From Synchiropus splendidus (lineage: Eukaryota; Chordata; Actinopteri; Syngnathiformes; Callionymidae): a stretch of 64,000 nt of DNA. Of the stretch, positions 56,632-64,000 are shown in pieces (position 1 is the stretch's first letter; each line of letters begins with the position of its first letter). The notes beneath the pieces are model-generated. The model saw only the letters and a program-made list of their open reading frames with translations. It ran no database searches and had not been told where the DNA came from. The stretch covers positions 34,937,937 to 35,001,936 of the forward strand of contig NC_071334.1 of NCBI RefSeq assembly GCF_027744825.2, read 5' to 3'. The translations under genes were made by a program, and so were the position numbers.

Positions 56632-58774
56632 TATCGTGAAAGTACATACAGAGCTATCTCAAAAGCTAAACAAAATGGTTCACCAAAACCATCCGGATCA
56701 ATCAATAAAATTCTTTGGCATCAAGCAAGAGATTCAAAAGAGAAACCAACACGAGGTAGTGGTGTCGCTGTCTGGAAAGTTGAGTTTAGTTGTCACTTCA
56801 TCTTTATACCTTTATGGTGAATCGCGAGTACTGCGATACACACTCAGTCCCTCTCCCTGTATATATGTAAATCCACAGAAACGAAAAGTAAAATATCCCC
56901 TTTATGTAAACACATTACTCAGTAATCCAGCCAGTCCATCCATCAGACACTGTCCAGCAGCCTGGGGCAATGAGCTGCACGTATAAAAATAAATTTACGA
57001 CAATGTTTCCTGGGTATATAAACTGTGTACGTGTCCCTGAACGGTAGGTATTCATCTCGGAGCATAAAAGGTCCTCAGCAGCGCCGGGACTCCATGTGAA
57101 CTGTGTTTAGAATTGCATTGAGCTTTTTAATAACATTCAGCGAGGCCATAAATCATGCTGGGTGGAACCGCCACAGTCCAGTTTTCAACCGGAGACGCTG
57201 TTGACACTAAAGGCACTTCACCTTTGGGGGGCGGAAGAGGGAGGGAGGGAGTGTGAGAGGAGGGGGTCAGCTCCCGCTGGCGGGGTGTGTGAGAGCTTGT
57301 CCTGCGCTCCTGCTCTGCTACTGAGATGTCTATCGCAGCTTTTTGGAAAGATTGCAGCGGCTCGCTGCCTTGAACAGAGCCTGGTGTTTATTTTATCTAT
57401 GACATGAATGTTGCTCCACTCCAAAAAATATATATATTCATAAACAAATGAAAGGTTTATTCCATTTCCCTCTTTTCTGTTTCCATTTACATGTACTGGC
57501 ATCACGTGTGGGGCTTCACGTTTATCATCTTCATCATTTTGTCATGCATCTTTCACTGACTGAAAAGTTCTTATAAATTCTGCCACGTATTCCCACTTTT
57601 GCTAATGTTTAAAACAACATTATTACACATTTGTTTCAACGACATTGTACCAACCACAGTGCTGCTGAGCTGGACCAATCGGTAGACGTCTTTTGTGGAT
57701 ATGTATATAGATATCATGTGTGGAAATGTTGTAAACATTTTGATCAAAAGTTTTCTTTTGTCCATAGTTTGGTTGGTGTTGCTAACTGTTTGCTATCAAA
57801 GCCACTGAGTGTCTCCCAGCTCAGTCATGCTAAAATGGGAGCAGAGACAGTGCTTTAATATGGTTCCTCTAACACGGCAGAATTCCACAGCGCCACTGCT
57901 TTCCTCATTAAAAGTCTATTCATTGTTTCTCAACGTGTTTTCGTCGTTTTAATGTAACTGTTGAAGTTCAACGCTTTCTCCAGATGCTGAGGCTCAGCAG
58001 TCCGTCTCTCTCAGATGGTTCTGGGCTTTCTGAACTCCCACTCAGCAGCGGACACGCTACACTTATCCCTGAATCAAGTGGCATACATCTCTAGAAGCTC
58101 TTAGCAGACAATGAAGAAAATTTCGGCCTCATGCAACAACCTCGATGAATGGACTCTGTCGTAGATCGTACAACAGGAAGCTGTACAGTGTCACAGATCG
58201 TTTGGCTCTCAGGTGAGCTTACTTGTGGTTGGGCAGCTGGTTAACAAGAAGTCAACCCTACCGACCTTGCATTTCTTAAGCAGGAAAATTCTTGAGGATG
58301 GTTCAGAAACGGCAGAATGGCATGCCCAGGAGAGATGGGGGACTCTTGGGGTGTAGAGACTGTCCGTGATCACGCCGACTTGTGATACATTGTGATATAT
58401 TGCAGTACCCTAAGTTCAACAACATGCTGTAATATTTTAGCCATCATTTTGAGGGGGAAAAATTAGATAATGCAGTATAATATAATGTACATGAAAACAA
58501 GTGTATTGTTATTAACTCCGTCCACTTAGACTTTTACTTATTTTTTCACAGTCCAACAGAAAAATGAACAGCTTTAACAAAAAGAACTCCAGTGTACACA
58601 AAAAGCGTTAACAGTATTAAACATATGTCACAAACGCAGGAACATAGCCAAGTATCTATATATTAAATATCGACATTGCAGCCTTGTATATTAAATATGT
58701 CACACAATCAAGTATTGTGATATTTCAGCATTGCAATGTTTTACTTTCACCTAGTCAAGTACTTCATTGATCTA

Positions 58775-59095
58775 TATTCCTACTCTCACTTGTGGCCACC
58801 AGCTTTGGGTAGTGACCGAAAGAACAAGGTACGAGATAAGTACCCTTCTCAGGTTGTCTGGGGTCATGCTCAGCGAAACGGTGAGAAGTTTAGTCCCATG
58901 GAAGAACCTCATGGAAGTGGACCCACTCCAGAAGTCAGTTAAGGTGACACGGATGCCACCCGAGTGAGGTGTCCATGATGAGGGAGGTCTAGGGAAAACG
59001 CATCTCACAGTTGTCCAGCGTAGTCTGTGGTAGTCCCTCAGAGGAGCTTGGGCATGTTTCTGGGGAAACAAGTGTGGTGCCTCTTTACTGTTGCT
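58775..59095 (+). mobile_element. LINE ORF2 C-terminal relic (second LINE type)
   Basis: Frames on the + strand give LWVVTERTRYEIS, LRLSGVMLSETVRS, VKVTRMPPE and then, out of frame, a block equivalent to RTRWRDY...AWERLG. This follows the known fish LINE tail (WV.TERTRSRIQ..EMSFLRR.AGLSLRDRVRSS...RWFGHL.RMPPGRLP..RPRTRWRDYIS.LAWERLG). It is degraded by frameshifts and stops and lies in ROR1 intron 1. Confidence 0.65.
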
Positions 59096-60498
59096 TAGCC
59101 TTGATGATGGACTGTAGTGTTACGATGCCATCTTGCGCTAAGTTTCAAAGAGATAGATTACGATCCACATCTGGTTCCACATTTGTTGAGACCCTGACAT
59201 GCGCTACGTCCTTGAGTTGTCCTTGTACACTTCCTCCTTTGATGAGCTGATCGCACCACTTTATTCAGCATTTTAATGAAGCTTCAGTTAAGATTGAGTT
59301 TGCGGAGGGTGGTGTCGCTCTCTGTCTTACGTTATTGAATCACAAAACTAGTCATCTGGCTTGCCATATACGTTCCTCCTGTTGTTCCAGCATGACAGTG
59401 CTCTTGATTCCATAGGAAGTCCCCGATTATCAGTGCTAACTCTGTGCTGTGGTGAGACTGGAGATGTTTTGAATCTGCTGGAACGTCGTCAGCGCTTGTT
59501 TAGCTTTTGCAACAAGAACCAGATTTTGTTTTTGCTGCTTTGTGGATCTTTTCACTGCCAAGTCAGACAAAAACACTTTTCCTGAATTGGAAAAACACCA
59601 CAATGTGATATGTTGGCGAAGACGACCTCTCATTTTCATACGTAACACACAACTTTCTCTGCGTCCATTGTTCTGCCAGCTTGACAAAGCTTCTACTCCT
59701 GCACACTGTAGCCAAGCGTGAAAACCTTTTCCTGCAATTTACCGTCTGCACAGGAGGGCAGTCTGTTTCTGGGAGTGAAAAGAGCCTCTTGGGGTTCGGG
59801 GAAAATGTGCTGTTGGATTAAGAAGTGGGGGGAAAAAAAAGGTTCAGGTTTTTGGGTTGAGAATTTGGGGTTGTGAGGACGGTGTGGTTATTGAACAGAC
59901 AGCAGGTCTGGATTCATTCAGAAAGGAGCAGCAATGAGATCGCTTTTATGTTCAGTCTGTGAGCTGTGAGGAAGGATAAGGTGGAAACACTCCTGACCAA
60001 CAGTTGGAGAAGCCAACACACAAGATAGAGTCTCTTCATGGCAGCATTAGCAAGTGATCCGCCCTGACCTGTGCATCTAATGCACATCCCATCCATTACA
60101 TGAGGCCTGCTAGAGCATGAAATTCCTCCAAATTACGGCCGTCTTTGTCAGTGTTTAAGATTTTTTAAACATTGATTTAGTTTCATAGCCAAGTAGTTAG
60201 GCATGTTACAAGTGTGAATATTTGTCCACCGGAATGTGGTTCATCGAGTTTATTCATTGTGAGAAAGAACGCTGACTTATATATTTATATAAAAATCTGT
60301 GTATTCCAACTCTCTAATTAGCTAGATTGGATTGTCGTGTTAATGGGTGCATTTAAGAAACACACCTTATTGCACCAAAATGAAAATTTGTGGCCGAAAC
60401 CATATAAAACGGTGTTAATATTACATGAATAGTGTAGAATGAGACATGTTTTTCTAAGAGAGTAAGTAGTTTTTTCTTTTTTTTTTTTAAAGCAAAGG

Positions 60499-60499
<1 letters not shown>

Positions 60500-60587
<88 letters not shown>

Positions 60588-60597
60588 TGTGTGTGTG
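60500..60597. repeat. (AT)n microsatellite with (GT)n edge
   Basis: About 85 bases of AT repeat are followed by GCGTGTGTGTGTGG. It ends exactly where the SINE begins, so the repeat probably grew at the insertion junction. Confidence 0.97.
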
Positions 60598-60853
60598 GTT
60601 AGCACTCTCGCCTTGCAGCAAGAAGGTTGCGGGTTTGATGCCTGGATGCTGGTTTTTCTGCGAGTTTTCATGTTCTCCCCCCGTGCGCGTGGGGTTTCTC
60701 CAGGTTTTCCGGTTTCCTCCCACAGCCCGAAGACACTCACTTGGTTAATTGGACACTTTAAACTTGTCCTAGGTGTGCATGTATGTGTGAATGGTGTGTG
60801 TGTGTGCCCTGTGATGGACTGGCGACCTGTCCAGGGCGTGTTACACCCTCTAG
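60593..60853 (+). mobile_element. tRNA-derived SINE
   Basis: It starts with GTGTGGTTAGCACTCTCGCC, containing an A-box-like TGGTTAGCACT. About 25 bases later comes GCGGGTTTGATGCCTGG with a B-box-like GTTTGATGCC, together an internal RNA polymerase III promoter of tRNA type. The body contains GTTTCTCCAGGTTTTCCGG, TTTCCTCCCACAGCCCGAAG and GGCGACCTGTCCAGGGCGTG, blocks found in a very common fish SINE-like repeat. The same blocks recur antisense at 10678-10820 and 17706-17896. It is noncoding; exact family name not assigned. Confidence 0.75.
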
Positions 60854-63800
60854 TGCGATGCCATAATTTTGTCAGCACTCTCACACAGCTTGGTTTACCA
60901 ATGTGGCACATTTTGGATTTTGAAAAACACATTCATACATTGCGTTGTTAGTTTAAAGCCAAAACCATTGTTGAGGCTGCGCTGAATTGGGATTAGGCTA
61001 ACAGGTCATTATTTAAAGGTAAAGTGTATGCGCGCCTGCAGTGGTGAAAGTGATGTTTTGTGTCGGCTGTCAATTATCAGTTATAATAATGTCTTTCAAA
61101 ATATTTCACTCAAGTCAACCCGTGCATGTTCTAACTTCTTTTCCACCAAAATGGTGTTTTCATACATTTATTCCCAGAAATAACCAACCAGTGACTCCAG
61201 TCTTTCACTTATTTGAGGTTGGCATCAGCAACAGGGGCCCAGAGTTTCCTCTCCTCACTCAATCCATTAGTTATTAGTTAGCAGGGCTCCAGTCATGACT
61301 CTTTGTGATCCCCACCGCTGCTCGCTGCACCCTCCCGTGGATTCTCCCTGACGGCAGTCGGGAAGACAGATTACAGTTGTCATATGAAAATGGTGGCCTG
61401 CTCTACCTCTTCATGTCCAGCACAGTGTGTCCTATGGCAGCAGCAGTAAGTCAAGCTGTGAGCGTGTGCTGACGACAAAGTGACACCTCAAAGGAAGGAG
61501 CCACATGCACCACAGATCGATTCCCCGTATAGACACTGCAGCTAGTTAACTTCCATGTCTGCAGGGACTCGCTGCGTTCTCCTGAAGCCCTCTTATCAAG
61601 TTACCACTCTCCTAACGTCCGCCGTGCCGCGGCTTAAGGTGTAATCATGCTACATTTCATTTAACAGGCGTGAGTATGAAACACAGCTTTTTAAAACCCT
61701 CTGTATGTGTCAAAGTAAATCTTTTAAAAGTCTGTTTGCTTTGGATTAAGGAGTTTGAAGGCACCCAAATGTTTCCACTCACAATTCGCTCTTTGTGCTA
61801 CTCCCCTCCAGACCTTGCAAGATTTATTGCCACTACAGTCCAGTGCTTTGGGTTTTATTCAATTGGGTTATCGTGCACTCCTAGGACTTTTCTGTCTGCT
61901 TCATTTGGTGCTGCTGTTTTGGGTGTATTTCTTCCACCACTTCTGTTTTCTCTTACCTGCATCATGGTGTGTTCCATTTGAGCGAGGAACACTATCATCG
62001 CTCCTCTCCAAATGTAGACCTTGATACTGCAGACCAAATGAAGCTTGTGCTCTGCCTCTCATTTAGCCGGTGCATCTGTCATCCCACTGTCAGCCCTGTG
62101 GATCTGCTCCCTCACCGGTGTGTGCCTCAGCTGGAACACTACCTCACTGTCACATATTGATGGTTGTCTAGTGTGACACAGAAGTCAATCTTACATTCAT
62201 TTGAATCAAATGTTTCCCAGACTGTCCAAACACAATGACTCAAGCTCATATAAGTTACTATATATATTCCAAGAGACATCACTTGAAGCGTAACAGTGAG
62301 AGCTTATGATCATCACCCCATCCTTATCCTTACACCAACTATCCTTTTTGAATGTCAGGAAATGCTGCGGAAGACAAACCATTGGATTTAATTGTATTTA
62401 AGGCTATTATTTATTTATTTATTTTTATTGTGATCACATCAATAAAAACCCAAACCTTAACCTTTGTATCCACGTTTCTCAGTTCTCAGCGCTCTTCTTG
62501 GTTGGCTTCATTCTGGTCCACGTGTTCAAGTCCGGAGTAGTCAGCACCACAATCCCCACACACAAGGAGATTTTACGTAACATTCATTACCGTAGCCTGC
62601 TTATTCTGTCAATATACAATACAGAAGTATGACGCATGTGTCTACTTTGAAGACGGAATTCACTTGACAACCGTCAATATGCGATGACTTCACAACACCA
62701 TTGCTCACGTCCACACTAACTTTGTGGGGTAAGTGCCAAATTAAACATCACCTATATCTCATACACTAGTCACAAGTGGAAACAAAACACGTGTTAACTT
62801 TGCAAACAGAAGTTAAACTGGTCCTTGCTGTTTAGCATCATGAATGCTTTTCACTTCCTTTGGCCTGTGAACACTTTACCTGGGTTGCACTATCAAATCT
62901 ACTGTATGTTGTCATCAGACTATCGGTGGGTATGATGCACCGATTTATGGTGTTCTCCAAGGCTCCTTTGCACAAAATGGATCTTTAGTGTCCAGGTCTC
63001 TTTGCAGATGGCTCCCAAGAAAGACCAACCGTAGCAACAAGTGACTATTTTAGAGCTGTGTGTGCCATGGAGTTCAATAAAGTGAAGTGCAAAGGTACTT
63101 CCTGCCACAGTGGTGAAGACTGCCATCACAAGGTTGAGCATGCACACTGGCCACTGATCCGTTGTGTTGAGGTCTGTGTGCTGGTGAAGGCCTGGCTTGA
63201 TGCCAGGTGAAGCACACATTCTCTTTTTCTACCAAAAGACAGAGGTAGGAAATCATGCCCACTGCCGCATTGCTAATGGGAGATGAGCAAGAGTGAGGCG
63301 CGAGTTACAGAAACAGGGTTAAAAAGTGTGATAACAGTCAAAAAGAGTAATGTTTCTCTCATGTTCTTGAAGTGATGAGCATTTTACTGTATCTTAATAA
63401 CTTGACTTATGTTTACTTAGAGGGCTGTGGAAAGCAAACTGGACTTCATTGAGAAACAACTAGAGGTGACTATCTGTCTGGGAAAAGATATATTGTAAGA
63501 ACTGTTCTTTCTGCTCCTTTTCGATCCCTGAGGTCAAATTGAGATAAAAGAGTTGTTGTTGTTGTTTGATGTGGGACAAACTCCTTCTTCTCAAAATAAA
63601 ACCAGCATGACAATCTCTCCCAGAGGTCCCAACACTTCCATGATTGTGTGAGACGCTTCAGTTTCACGTTCACAGGTTTCTTTTCCCTCTTGCTGTTGAA
63701 CTTAATCAAAACCCTGTTAAATTTTGCCCCTGCAGCAGTGCATTTTGATGTTTCTGCTTGCTTCTTCTTAAGATTCTACATGGACAAAGTGGGCGGTGAA

Positions 63801-64000
63801 GCTGTTTGGATGAGCCTTGTTGGCTCCAGATCTGTACTTCTGCACACATTCTTGCAGAAAGCATTGGACCATCAGCTCCTCTGAGACATGTGTATAAACT
63901 TATCACTCTGCAGTTATTGCAAGGGAACCGTCTCATGTTGGTTTCCTGGCTGGGTCCTCGAGCAAGCCTTTATTTTCGTTCCATGGTCTGAGGACTGACA

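Larger units (their letters stand above)
52936..64000 (+). other. Putative ROR1 intron 1 (partial)
   Basis: Eleven kilobases with no recognised coding exon. Contents are the Tc1-like deletion derivative (53366-53881), the Tigger-like MITE (55983-56631), the LINE tail (58775-59095), an AT microsatellite abutting a SINE (60500-60853), and otherwise unique-looking sequence. The blocks 55460-55800 and 61270-61660 have no repeat character and could be regulatory. Confidence 0.55.

Noticed and set aside
61670..62024. Hydrophobic open frames in two overlapping phases
   Set aside because: The sequence is T-rich and therefore yields hydrophobic residues in any frame; no conserved motif.

Overview
This is vertebrate nuclear DNA, almost certainly from a ray-finned (teleost) fish. 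Genes are split into many short exons with GT/AG introns, several introns are only 60 bases long, repeats are of kinds common in fish, and AT/GA microsatellites are abundant. Four protein-coding genes were recognised, all on the + strand: the last five exons of ALG6 (1235-8152), complete EFCAB7 (20426-33133, 13 coding exons, 613 aa), complete PGM1 (36345-43592, 11 coding exons, 561 aa) and a probable first coding exon of ROR1 (52866-52935). The order ALG6, EFCAB7, PGM1, ROR1 is the conserved vertebrate block known from human 1p31.3. ITGB3BP, which lies between ALG6 and EFCAB7 in human, could not be found.

Layout: 1-1234 is ALG6 intron. 8153-20425 is the ALG6-EFCAB7 intergenic region, holding SINE and LINE relics, a divergent pair of unidentified repeats and sequence that may include conserved noncoding elements. 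EFCAB7 introns carry a hAT-like MITE, a LINE C-terminal relic and an antisense reverse-transcriptase relic. 33134-36344 separates EFCAB7 from PGM1. PGM1 is compact apart from introns 1 and 10. 43593-52865 is PGM1-ROR1 intergenic DNA with two terminal-inverted-repeat elements and large AT microsatellites. 52936-64000 has no recognisable exon and is read as the start of a long ROR1 intron 1, containing a deleted Tc1-like transposon, a Tigger-like MITE, a LINE tail and a tRNA-derived SINE.

Function: PGM1 interconverts glucose-6-phosphate and glucose-1-phosphate. Glucose-1-phosphate feeds UDP-glucose and then dolichyl-phosphate-glucose, the sugar donor used by ALG6 in the ER for N-glycan precursor assembly, so two neighbours act in connected steps. 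EFCAB7 is a ciliary Hedgehog-pathway protein and ROR1 a Wnt5a-type receptor. Nothing here suggests an operon-like arrangement; the order is ancestral synteny. No previously undescribed coding system was found. The more interesting signals are regulatory (an X-box-like site before EFCAB7, two CRE palindromes in PGM1 intron 1, a uORF before ROR1, CTCF-like sites) and structural (intact-ended but deleted transposons, a nested palindrome).
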